Origin: a virus
Strand: one strand, 5' to 3'
DNA: 22,373 nt
Virus record (IMG/VR): IMGVR_UViG_3300010296_000104
Location: 1-22,373 of that record
Positions 11,266 to 20,800 of this stretch are shown piece after piece (positions within the stretch are counted from its first letter, which is position 1; each line of letters opens with the position of its first letter). The position numbers and the translations under genes are program-made. The notes below the pieces were generated by a model. The model had not been told where the DNA came from and made no database searches. It worked only from the letters and a program-made list of their open reading frames with translations.

Positions 11266-14200
11266 ATGGCAAAAAAGATTAAAGGCGCAACTATTACCAT
11301 CGAAGTTACTGATGGGGAAAGTCTTAAAAGTATAGCGCGAAAAGCAAAAGAAGCACAGAAAGGATTAGACGGTGCAGGTAAATCTGCGGGCGATGTTCGT
11401 AGAAATATGCAGGCTATGTCTGGTCGTGTTGAATCTGGCTCAAAAGCTTTTGCGCGTATGCAACAAGGAACGGGTGGACTTGTCCAATCTTATGCTGTTC
11501 TAGCATCCACCCTTTTCGCACTTGGAGCTGCATTTAGAGTTATGCAAAACGCTGCAGACTTTAAAGCATTACAACAATCACAAGCTGCGTTTGCTAACCA
11601 AACTGGTGTCAATATGAATATGATTGCAAAGCAGTTACAGGTAGCAACAGGTGCTCAGATTGACTTACAAAAAGCAGGTGCTTCAACTGCAATTATGGTT
11701 GCAAAAGGTTTTACTACTGATCAAATTACTGCAGTAGCAGAAGCTTCTAAAAATGCCGCTATCGCACTTGGTAGAAACTTTGAGGACACCTTCAATCGTA
11801 TCGTTCAAGGTACAACAAAAGCAGAACCAGAACTCTTAGATGAACTTGGTATTACACTAAGGCTAGAGACTGCTGCTCGTAAGTATGGTGCTCAAATAGG
11901 TAAAAACTATCAAGATTTAACTACTTATGAAAAATCACAAGCTGTTTTAAATGAAACATTAAGACAAGCCTCGGATAACTTTGATGCAATCGCAGGCAAA
12001 GTTCCGATTAATCAATTAAACCAATTAGCAACTACTTTCTCTGACTTGATGCAAGGTATTCTAAAGTTTATAAGTCCCTTAGCCAATTTCTTTGCAAATG
12101 TATTAAATGAAAATATTGTAGCAGCAGTAGCTGTTATTGGTTTATTCGCAAAATCTATTGCTGGACAAATATTTCCTTCCATTGATGGTATAGGAAACCG
12201 ATTTACAGCTGCAGCAAATCAATCCTCTCAAGCTGTTGAGCGTATGAAGGGACAAGTAGATTCTTTGAAAGCAAGAACTGACGCATTATCCGCTTCTGCT
12301 AGTGGAGACGGTCTGGGAATTGCAGGTAAAGCAGATTTGCGGGGTCAAGCAAAATCCATGCGTAGACAAGTTGGAACAAAGTCTCCTGTCTTAAAAAGAG
12401 CAATGCAAGGAACCATGACTGGTACAGATGAAGCGAACTTAAAGAAAGCTTTAAAGTCAGCAGAAATGCAGTATCAAAAACATGGACAAATAGTAAGTGG
12501 TATATTTAAAGGTGGTAGTATCAAAAACGTTAGAGCTATGGAACTTTCTTTTGCAAAAATGAAAGCAGGCAGTGCTACTACTTTCCAAAAACTAGGAATG
12601 CACATGGAAATCTTTGTAGGTAAAGCAAAAATGAAAACTTTAGAATTACAAGGATTTTTCCAAGCAATGTTTGCAGGTATATCTAGAGCAGGAGCCGCCA
12701 CTATGACTTTCTTAGGTAAAGTAATGGGTGCAGCAGGTGTTCTCGGTATAGTTATAATGGTAGTTAGCTCTATTGTACAAATTATAAAAAACTTTGATTC
12801 TGTTATTTTAGGATTTAGAAAAGCTATGGCAGGATTCAAAAATATGGCTGCAGGTGTTTTGGAGTTTTTTGGATTTGCAGACAAAGCCCATAAAATGAGA
12901 CTAAGTGCAATAGAGGATGAAGTATCAGCTCAGAAAAAATATGAAGCAGCAACAAAAGATAAAAAAGCTTTTGAAGCTAGAAAGAAAGTTATGGAGGAAA
13001 TGTATGATGCTGGTTTGCAGTTTTATGAAACCTTAGAACAATTTGAACTTGACCCTAAGTTTAGAAATACAACAAAAGAAGTCGAGATTTTTGCAAAACA
13101 AGTAGGAACTTCTGGTTTAGTAGGTCAGCTAAGACTACTTCAAAAACAACAAGATGTAAATACTGTAGAGTTTCAAAATCTAGAAAGAGTTGTTGCCGAC
13201 AATATAAATCAATTAAATAAGGTAAATCCATTATTTAGAAGGCTTGGCATAAGTTTTAGAACAAATGCTGATGATGTAGATACTCTAATTGTAAGAATGA
13301 ATAGATTAGGAATGGTATCAGCAGAATTAAAAGAAATAACAGAAAGTTTAGTTGATACAAGATCTTCTTTAATTAAACAAGTTGAAGGTTCTTTCTTTGA
13401 AAAAGAATTAGATTCTTTAAATAAAGCTACAGTTGTAATGGAACAATACAATGATGCCGTGTATGATAATACTAAGTTATATGACGATCAAGCAGAATAC
13501 ATAAAAACAATTGCAGGTGGTAATGCAGAAACAGTTCGTGAAGCCCAAAAACTATTACAACTTAGAAGAAATGAGTTACAAGTAATTGCTGATATGCAAA
13601 TTATCACAAAAAGATTAGAAGATAGGGCAAAAATAGAAAGCACTTTATTAGGTATATTCAACACAAAATTAAATGCAAGATTTAAAAAAGAAAATGACCT
13701 AATAGTATTAGCTGCAAAAAGAGCAACACTAGATGAAGAACAAACGTATACACTTGAAAGAATAAAAGAGCAATATGGAGAACATAGTCGAGAAGTTCAA
13801 GGATTAAAACAAGTACAAGAAGACCAACTAGGTATAATGGATGCCCAAATATTAGCATTACAAAGTCAGTTAAGTTTAGTAGGAGAAATAGCGACAACAT
13901 TTACAGAGACATTTGAAAAATTAGCACAACAAAACTTTGTAGATATACTACTAGGAGATAAAAGTAGTTACGAAGGTTTTTCAGCAATAAAAGACGGTAT
14001 TCAAAAACAATTAATGAATATAGGAGTTGAAAGATTTATAGTAAACCCAATGGTTGGTGGTTTTCAAAGAGCGTTTGATGCTCTTAGAGGTAATATTGCA
14101 CAACAATTAGGAATAGTACCAGGTCAAAATGTTCTTGAGATGACAAAAGAAGAACAAGCACAAAATCAACAACAAGCGTTATTTACATCACACGTAAATG

Positions 14201-15240
14201 GAATGGCTTCCGTAATGACTCAGCATGTACAAAACATGGCAGCAGTAATAAGCGGAGAAGGCCCAGCTGCAGTAGTTGCTGAAAGTGTAACTGACCAATC
14301 TACTCAACAAGCAGGACTCGGAATAATTTCTCATTACAAAGACCAACTTGAAGGATACGTAAATCAAATTAATAATACTATTGGAATACTTCAAGGACAA
14401 GGTCAAACTTTTGATGGATTTGGTGCCGCAACAAACTCACCTGCAATACAAGCTTTAGAAAAGGCGAGAACAGACCATTTGGGAAATATTGCAAATCTCG
14501 ATGCTAAAGCAGGAATAATAGGAGGCGGAGGTGTTGCAGGAACAGATTTAGCTTCTCGTATATTAGACTCCGCAAAAGCAGGAAAAGGTTTAGCAGGAGT
14601 ACTAGGAACTAAAAATAATCCAATGTCTGTTAGTATTGTAGATGATAAAACAGCAAAACTAACTGCAAGTGGAGCAGGTGCAGAGGGAAAAATATCTGAC
14701 GCTATTGGTGGAGCTTTGGGTGGAACAGAAGGCACTACAGGAGCAGCAGGTGGTCCATTAGGAGGCATACTAGGAAAGATACCAGGACTAGGTGGTTTAT
14801 TCGGTGGTGGCGGAGGCCTAGCAGGTGGAGGAATATTATCCTCTATTATAGGCATGATACCAGGATTAAATATGATAGCACCATTCTTATCTATTTTTGG
14901 ATTAGCAAAAGGCGGAATCATTGGACTAGCAAAAGGTGGTCTAATGCCAAGATATGCTGATGGTGGAATTGCAACTCAACCAACATATTTAGTTGGAGAA
15001 GGAAAACAAAATGAAGCAGTTGTACCACTACCAGATAATAGAAGTATACCAGTAAACTTAGGTAGAGGCGCGGGGTCTACAAATAACACAAGTATTAATG
15101 TAAATATTGATGGCTCAGGAGCAAGTGCTGATGTAACAGCAGACGGCGGTGCACAACTCGCTGAAGCAATTAACGCTTCTGTAATGGCAACAATTATAAA
15201 AGAACAAGCACCAGGCGGAATACTAAACCCAACAGGATAA
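11266..15240 (+). CDS. tail tape measure protein
   Basis: At 1324 residues this is the largest complete gene; it sets tail length and is ejected with the DNA. It has basic helical N-terminal coils, then SYAVLASTLFALGAAF and KALQQSQAAFANQTG, typical of the tape measure core. Hydrophobic membrane-like segments lie near residues 285-302 and 486-506. Long coiled coils fill about 530-900. A Gly-rich hydrophobic C-terminus (about 1150-1225) leads to the family signature at 1215-1255 (AKGGLMPRYADGGIATQPTY, VGEGKQNEAVVPLP). By the usual rule of about 1.5 angstroms per residue the tail would be near 200 nm. It starts right after the G-T stop and has only weak ribosome binding bases. No lysozyme or peptidase domain is evident. 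Confidence 0.96.
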   Translation: MAKKIKGATITIEVTDGESLKSIARKAKEAQKGLDGAGKSAGDVRRNMQAMSGRVESGSKAFARMQQGTGGLVQSYAVLASTLFALGAAFRVMQNAADFKALQQSQAAFANQTGVNMNMIAKQLQVATGAQIDLQKAGASTAIMVAKGFTTDQITAVAEASKNAAIALGRNFEDTFNRIVQGTTKAEPELLDELGITLRLETAARKYGAQIGKNYQDLTTYEKSQAVLNETLRQASDNFDAIAGKVPINQLNQLATTFSDLMQGILKFISPLANFFANVLNENIVAAVAVIGLFAKSIAGQIFPSIDGIGNRFTAAANQSSQAVERMKGQVDSLKARTDALSASASGDGLGIAGKADLRGQAKSMRRQVGTKSPVLKRAMQGTMTGTDEANLKKALKSAEMQYQKHGQIVSGIFKGGSIKNVRAMELSFAKMKAGSATTFQKLGMHMEIFVGKAKMKTLELQGFFQAMFAGISRAGAATMTFLGKVMGAAGVLGIVIMVVSSIVQIIKNFDSVILGFRKAMAGFKNMAAGVLEFFGFADKAHKMRLSAIEDEVSAQKKYEAATKDKKAFEARKKVMEEMYDAGLQFYETLEQFELDPKFRNTTKEVEIFAKQVGTSGLVGQLRLLQKQQDVNTVEFQNLERVVADNINQLNKVNPLFRRLGISFRTNADDVDTLIVRMNRLGMVSAELKEITESLVDTRSSLIKQVEGSFFEKELDSLNKATVVMEQYNDAVYDNTKLYDDQAEYIKTIAGGNAETVREAQKLLQLRRNELQVIADMQIITKRLEDRAKIESTLLGIFNTKLNARFKKENDLIVLAAKRATLDEEQTYTLERIKEQYGEHSREVQGLKQVQEDQLGIMDAQILALQSQLSLVGEIATTFTETFEKLAQQNFVDILLGDKSSYEGFSAIKDGIQKQLMNIGVERFIVNPMVGGFQRAFDALRGNIAQQLGIVPGQNVLEMTKEEQAQNQQQALFTSHVNGMASVMTQHVQNMAAVISGEGPAAVVAESVTDQSTQQAGLGIISHYKDQLEGYVNQINNTIGILQGQGQTFDGFGAATNSPAIQALEKARTDHLGNIANLDAKAGIIGGGGVAGTDLASRILDSAKAGKGLAGVLGTKNNPMSVSIVDDKTAKLTASGAGAEGKISDAIGGALGGTEGTTGAAGGPLGGILGKIPGLGGLFGGGGGLAGGGILSSIIGMIPGLNMIAPFLSIFGLAKGGIIGLAKGGLMPRYADGGIATQPTYLVGEGKQNEAVVPLPDNRSIPVNLGRGAGSTNNTSINVNIDGSGASADVTADGGAQLAEAINASVMATIIKEQAPGGILNPTG

Positions 15241-15244
15241 GATT

Positions 15245-15622
15245 ATGGCACTAGGATTTAATGTAGGTGGAACACTCGGAGTTGTAAATCCAGATAGAGG
15301 GTTTTCACTATCAAATGATACTGTAGTATTTAGAGCAGAGTTCGGTGACGGCTACGAACAAAGAATAGCAAACGGTATAAATAATATAAAACAAAAGTTT
15401 GAAATGGCATTTGTAAATAGACCAAAAGACGAAATAGATGATATTGTTGACTTCTTTGCAGGAAAGAATGGAGCAACAGCATTTGATTATACATTTGCAA
15501 ATACAAACGAAGGCGGAAACGAAGAAACAGTAAAAGTGGTAGTAGAAAGTTGGAATCAAACTTGGAAGTATGATGACTACTATGATTTAAAAGCAACATT
15601 TAGAAGAGTTTACGAAGCATAA
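15245..15622 (+). CDS. M: minor tail protein, gpM-like
   Basis: The 125-residue protein fits the lambda gpM family of tail-tip proteins. It has the typical FGDGYEQRIANGINN stretch near residues 37-51, a DDIVDFFAGKNGATAFDYTFA block at about 64-84 and the closing WNQTWKYDDYYDLKATFRRVYEA. In lambda, M joins the tail tip beneath the tube and works with L. AGGAT at 15234-15238 precedes ATG 15245. Its stop overlaps the start of the L gene at TAATG. Its place directly after the tape measure agrees with the lambda order H-M-L-K-I-J. Confidence 0.9.
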   Translation: MALGFNVGGTLGVVNPDRGFSLSNDTVVFRAEFGDGYEQRIANGINNIKQKFEMAFVNRPKDEIDDIVDFFAGKNGATAFDYTFANTNEGGNEETVKVVVESWNQTWKYDDYYDLKATFRRVYEA

Positions 15623-16854
15623 TGGCAGAAAAGATATTAGTAAAAGATTTACAAAAGTTAGACCCAGGCTCAGAACTGGTACAACTTTTTGAAATTGAAT
15701 ATGCTAAAAATAACTATGTATATGTAATGTCAGGGCTTGACTCTGATTTGACAGCAGTTCAAATGAGAGATTATACTAATAATGCAACTATAAGAACATA
15801 TACTGCTATACCAATTAAAGCCGAAGGATTCGAAACAAAAAATGATGGTGCACAACCAAAGCCCACACTATCGATTGCAAATGCAACAACAGCTTTTAGT
15901 GGTGCAATTGGTACTACTGATTACGAAAGTTTAGTTGGACTTAAAATTATCAGACGACTTACTCTAAAGAAATATCTATATGGAGAAAGCGGAGATGCAA
16001 GTCCACCAATAGAATACCCTAGACAAGTATGGTATGTAGATAGAATAAAATCAAGAAATAAAGTACAGATTACTTTAGAACTTGCTTCCCCATTTGATTT
16101 GAGTGGAATACAACTACCTGGTCGTTCTATTGTGGCAAATAGATGTCCTTTTATGTATCAGGGCGCAAGTGACCATTTACCAGAGTATAAAAAAGCACAG
16201 AGTGGATGTACTTGGAATATAGATGGGAAAAAGAAAATACAATATAGTAGCTATGACGGTGGAACAGAATATACCATTTATGCAAATGTAGACGATGAGT
16301 ATATTATTGATGAAAGTATTGTAAGTGGGTTAAGTCCATCTTCAACTCCAGCAAGTATTACAATAGATACATATTATAAAACACAAATAAGTGCAAATAG
16401 ATTTAATGCAAACGGAACAACAAGTAGTGTTACAAAAAACTTATACTGGCAAGCTACAGCAACAACAGCAAGTCCAGGCACAATAAGTGTAAGTAATAGT
16501 AACTTTAAACCAGTGAGAGTATATAATGCATACTCACATGGTACAGAATATTTTACATATTCAGATGATAGATATAACGATTATGTAACTTTTACTGACA
16601 ATGTATCAACCAGTGAAACTTACAACTATACTCTTATGTGGAAAGCAGTAAAACCTTCAGAAAGTGTAAAACCTGATTTTGGAGTTTACTGGCAAAGAGG
16701 AGATACTTGTAGTAAAAGTTTAGATGGATGTAAACTGAGATTTGGATTTCAACCAAAAGATTCAGCAAACTCTAGTACAACAGGAAAGGCAAAAACAAAT
16801 ACGGGAGCAGACCTACCATTTGGTGGATTCCCAGCAGCAAAGGCATTCTCGTGA
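15622..16854 (+). CDS. L: minor tail protein, gpL-like, with large insertion in the cysteine region
   Basis: The 410-residue protein belongs to the lambda gpL family, whose lambda member (about 230 residues) binds an iron-sulfur cluster through four cysteines in the tail tip. The N-terminal part is typical (KILVKDLQKLDPGSELVQLFE, MRDYTNN, PTLSIAN, IEYPRQVWYVDRIKSRN, ELASPFDLSG). The four cysteines are present: Cys175 (ANRCPFMYQG), Cys196 (SGCTW), Cys363 and Cys370 (GDTCSKSLDGCKLRFG), followed by the usual LPFGGFPAAKAF. About 160 residues (about 200-358), rich in Tyr, Thr and Ser and probably beta, separate the two cysteine pairs. This extra domain is what makes the protein so long. The start overlaps the M stop; the end overlaps the next gene. 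Confidence 0.9.
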   Translation: MAEKILVKDLQKLDPGSELVQLFEIEYAKNNYVYVMSGLDSDLTAVQMRDYTNNATIRTYTAIPIKAEGFETKNDGAQPKPTLSIANATTAFSGAIGTTDYESLVGLKIIRRLTLKKYLYGESGDASPPIEYPRQVWYVDRIKSRNKVQITLELASPFDLSGIQLPGRSIVANRCPFMYQGASDHLPEYKKAQSGCTWNIDGKKKIQYSSYDGGTEYTIYANVDDEYIIDESIVSGLSPSSTPASITIDTYYKTQISANRFNANGTTSSVTKNLYWQATATTASPGTISVSNSNFKPVRVYNAYSHGTEYFTYSDDRYNDYVTFTDNVSTSETYNYTLMWKAVKPSESVKPDFGVYWQRGDTCSKSLDGCKLRFGFQPKDSANSSTTGKAKTNTGADLPFGGFPAAKAFS

Positions 16855-17165
16855 TCGAAGATATTTTTGCTCATGCAGAATCAGCTGCGCCTGGTGAATG
16901 TTGTGGACTTGTTGTACAGGATGAAAACGGAGAAAAATATATTCCGAGTGAAAATCTCCACGAAGATAATTCGCAGTTTAAAATTGACCCAAAGTTATTC
17001 ATTCATCATCAATTAAAATCAAATATAAAATATGTTGTCCATAGTCACTACGACTCGGATTGTCGCCCAAGTGAGTATGACATAGATAATTGTAATGCGG
17101 TAGGTATTCCATATTTAATTGTTTCCTACCCACAAAAAGAGGTATTTATACTAGAACCAACATGA
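16851..17165 (+). CDS. K: JAB/MPN metallopeptidase domain protein, gpK-like
   Basis: The 104-residue protein is a zinc-dependent JAB (MPN+) domain. Glu16 (PGECCGLVV) and the full metal motif HSHYDSDCRPSEYD, that is HxH-x7-S-x2-D with His64, His66, Ser74 and Asp77, are present. Lambda gpK has a JAB domain plus an NlpC/P60 peptidoglycan hydrolase. Here only JAB is present, so wall cutting must be done elsewhere or is not needed. The start is GTG 16851, overlapping the L stop (GTGA); the end overlaps the I gene by ATGA. The JAB gene followed by a ubiquitin-like protein is the conserved tail-tip pair. Confidence 0.88.
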   Translation: MIEDIFAHAESAAPGECCGLVVQDENGEKYIPSENLHEDNSQFKIDPKLFIHHQLKSNIKYVVHSHYDSDCRPSEYDIDNCNAVGIPYLIVSYPQKEVFILEPT

Positions 17166-17857
17166 AAAGAAAGATAATATTATTAGGTAGAATGGGAGAA
17201 CTCTTTGGAAAAGAGCATAATCTCGTATGCAAAAATGTGCATGAAGCAATGCATGCTATCGACCAACTTAAGGGAGGCTTAAGAAAATATTTACTAGACT
17301 GTACTGATAAAGGTATAGAGTTTCATGTGGCAAAAGGAGATGAACTTCTTGAGTACGATAATCTACATTCAGATTTAGGAGAAAATGATTTAGTTATCAC
17401 ACCTTTACCACAAGGTGCAGATCTTCTAAAAACAATTATTGGTATTGCACTTATAGTTCTTGGAGCATTTACTTTTGGAGCAACAACAGCTCTTGGTATA
17501 GCACTTATAGTTGGAGGAGGATTACTTGCACTAAAAGGAATTGTAGATATGTTAACTCCAGAAATGCCCGATGATTCTTCAGATGAATCAAACTTATTCA
17601 AAGGGCCGATTAATAATGCTAAAGTTGGTATACCTGTGCCTCTCGCCTATGGAAAACTAGAAGTCGGTGGCGCACCTATAAACTTTGGATTTACAGATTC
17701 AAAAATAACTTCTGCACCAGGATTTACTTTTGGTAAAAAAGATGGAACAGGTGGAGGATACTCTGGTGGCAGTGGCGGTGGCGGCGCTGGAGGCGGCGGT
17801 GGCGGTGGCGGTGGCGGCCGTGAAAGAGACGCTATGAAATATTCGGAGCAAAAATAA
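17162..17857 (+). CDS. I: tail assembly protein, gpI-like, with glycine tail
   Basis: The 231-residue protein has the lambda gpI layout: an N-terminal ubiquitin-like beta-grasp domain (about residues 1-85; KRKIILLGRMGELFG, NDLVITPLPQGA), then a hydrophobic region of two helices (about 90-126), then the family strand motif GPINNAKVGIPVPLAYGKLEVGG (about 148-170). A nearly pure glycine stretch (about 197-219) and a charged end, RERDAMKYSEQK, follow. In lambda, gpI is needed for tail-tip assembly but is not in the finished particle. The glycine run is coded by GC-rich GGTGGC-type repeats that stand out from the AT-rich surroundings. Coupled to the JAB gene upstream (ATGA) and to J downstream (TAATG). 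Confidence 0.88.
   Translation: MKRKIILLGRMGELFGKEHNLVCKNVHEAMHAIDQLKGGLRKYLLDCTDKGIEFHVAKGDELLEYDNLHSDLGENDLVITPLPQGADLLKTIIGIALIVLGAFTFGATTALGIALIVGGGLLALKGIVDMLTPEMPDDSSDESNLFKGPINNAKVGIPVPLAYGKLEVGGAPINFGFTDSKITSAPGFTFGKKDGTGGGYSGGSGGGGAGGGGGGGGGGRERDAMKYSEQK
17753..17820 (+). repeat. GC-rich GGTGGC-type repeats coding for polyglycine
   Basis: An imperfect repeat of GGTGGC/GGCGGT units inside the I gene. It codes for a run broken only by single Tyr, Ser and Ala residues and ending in ten consecutive glycines. It is by far the most GC-rich stretch of the window and prone to replication slippage. Confidence 0.85.
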
Positions 17858-20800
17858 TGGCAGGTAATTCAAGATATAATAATTTTACAAAGACTACTAA
17901 ACATCAGACTGCTGTTATTTATGATGCTATATCAGAAGGCCCAATAGAAGGATTAGTTAACGGGCCAAATAGTATTATAATAGACGGAAACCCTGCGGCT
18001 TCTCAAAATGTTTCTACTTATTATCAAATGTTTAGGTCACCAAATGCTTCTTATGTATCTACTACAAGAGTTATTACAGATATTGGTGGTGGTAATATAT
18101 TTGATAACATTACTACAGCACAGGGGGAAAGATACGCTTCAGTTATTGCAGGTAAAAAACGAGCAACAGATTGTAGCACAACAGCAGGATCACGAATTAT
18201 TACTACAGCATCAGCTTTCTTTGCCGCAGATGATATTTATGATGAAGGAGTACCGCTCAATCAATTTATCAGAATCGAAGGAGCAGGTGTAGCAAATGGA
18301 GAATACGCAGGACAGATCGTACAATACATAAATACTACTGCGGTAAGAGTAGACTCAGCTCCCGCTCAAACAGTATCTTCCGCAAATGTTTCTATAGACT
18401 TAGTCGATAAAGTTGCAAGTTATTCTGGAAATACATGTACTTTAACAACAGGGGGTGGAATTAATACAAATCCAACTGCGGTTTTACTATCCCCACCAGC
18501 AGTATCTGCAGGAGAACCTTTAAAATATAACTTTAATAATTTTGGATGGGCATTTAGACCAGGTGAGAGAGACCAATCTTATTTATCCGCGCCTTCAGGA
18601 GTCGGAAGTGCATCTTCAGCACATTCAATAAATCAAGCTCTCGATCAAACAGACTTACGCTCTATTGGACAACCTACAAACTCAGCTTTAGGAATTGATA
18701 CTGATATTTCTCCAAATAGAAATGGAGAAAGTGGCATATCTAGAGTTGCATCTACAGGCATGAATATTGCAGACCCAGGTGAAATTGATTTTATTCGTGT
18801 AACTTTAAATCATGCACAAATGATTTCTCGAAAAGAAAATGGAAGAACAGGTAATGGATTTGCTGAGTATAGAATAGTATTTTCATATAAAACAGATTCG
18901 ACAGATGATTTTGCAAATAATGAAAAAGTAATTTTTGGTAGATCAAGTTTAGCAAGTAGTCCAGCATCTTATCATGCCAATACTCGTGTTAAATCTGGCA
19001 GTACTGGAATAATTGATACACAGACTCAATCACCTTTTAATAGTATTTTTAGTTTTGATATTTCAAAGTATCAACCATTTACTGATTACAAAATAGATAT
19101 ACAAAGAGTATCTCCAATTAACCAAAAAGAAAATAGCTGGCAACAAACAAACCAAGGTAGTGTTGTTTCAATTGAAAACATCATTACAGACAAATTAACT
19201 TATCCTTATACTGCATATGCAGGAGTAGTAGTTGATGCAGAAGATTTTGAAGATATTCCAGAAAGAGCTTATGAAATAAGAGGACTTCGCGTAAAAGTTC
19301 CTACTAATTACTTTCCTTTAGAAGAAATACATGATTCAACAGGAATAAGAAGAGCAGTTGCATCTTACACTAGAAATGTAACTACTGGTGTAGATACAGG
19401 AGCAGAAGTTGATTGGGACGGTAACTTTAGAGGAGATAAGAAAACTTTTGATGGTGCTTCTCCAAACTATGAAGCAGTATATTGTAATAACCCTGTATGG
19501 GTTTTTATGGACTTAGTCTCAAATCCAAGATATGGATTAGGTAAATATGTAGACCCAGATTTTGACTTTACACAAATTGATAAATATACATTATACAATC
19601 TAGCAAAATATTGTGACGAACTTGTACCAGATGGAAAAGGCGGAACAGAACCTAGATTTACATGTAATTTATATATTCAAAAAGGTCAAGACGCTTTAAG
19701 ACTATTAAAAGATTTAACTACTATGATTCGTGGTATGTTAATTTGGCATAATGGTCAAATAAGTTTAAACTCGAACAGAGAGAAAGGTGCTATATACACT
19801 TTTGGTAAATCAAATGTAATTGATGGAACATTTGAATATGCAGGAACTTCAAAAAGATTTAGAACAAATGAAATAAAAGTTACTTGGAATGACCCTGAGA
19901 ATAGATATAAACAAGCAGTAGAAATTGTTACAGATGACAATAATATTGCAGAAACAGGCAGAGTAGTAACAAAAGACTTACCAGCACTTGGATGTACTTC
20001 ACAAGGTCAAGCACAAAGACTTGGTAAGTGGCATTTACTTACTGAAAAATTAGAAAAAGAAGTTGTAACATTTAAAACAGGTATAAATGGTGGCGCACTT
20101 GTAGCAGGTGATGTAATTTTAATACAAGACGCAGATAATGAGAATGTTCAGTTTAGTGGTCGTATCTCTAGTGCAACATCATCAACTACTACTGTAATCG
20201 AAACAGACAGAGCAATCTCTCTCAATGGTACAGATAACTTTGACTTACATTTAATCTTTCCAAAAGGCGGTGCTTATATTGGACAACCAAGAGCAACTAT
20301 AAATGGAAGTTCTTATAGCGTTGGTGATTTAATATTAGAACACGCAAATGGTACTGCTATTACAACTCAGGCTTCCGCGTCACAATTAAAAGATGATGCA
20401 GGCGCACTTGTACAAGTTATCTGGTCAGAAGATCAAAGAATAGAAACAAAACCAATCTCATCATATAACTCATCAAATATTACAGTATCAAGTGCATTTA
20501 GTGAGGCTCCAAATAGTGAAGTAATGTATGCAATTACAGGACAAACAGCACAAGGAGCAGATGTTACAGGTAGTGCAAAAGAATACATAATTACTCGAAT
20601 TAAAGAAAATACAAAAGACATGACTTTTGAAATTACTGCAGCTGAGTATGATGTAGACAAGTTTTCAGAAATTGATAGAGGATGGGTAATTCCTGATATA
20701 CCAGATGTTATGCGTCCACCAAAAAGAACAGAAGTTGTACCTGTACCAGTGAATGTTTCCGTAGCTATTGTACCAGATGATGAAGGTGGAGACAATACCG

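Noticed and set aside
12474-12884. 136-aa minus-strand frame
   Set aside because: Antisense to the tape measure with no start signals; all supported genes are on the + strand.
14403-14921. 172-aa proline-rich frame on the minus strand
   Set aside because: It is the antisense of the Gly-rich end of the tape measure; composition is explained by the complement of glycine codons and there is no ribosome binding site.
18008-18292. 94-aa + strand frame
   Set aside because: Out-of-frame shadow inside J, which is open across the whole interval.
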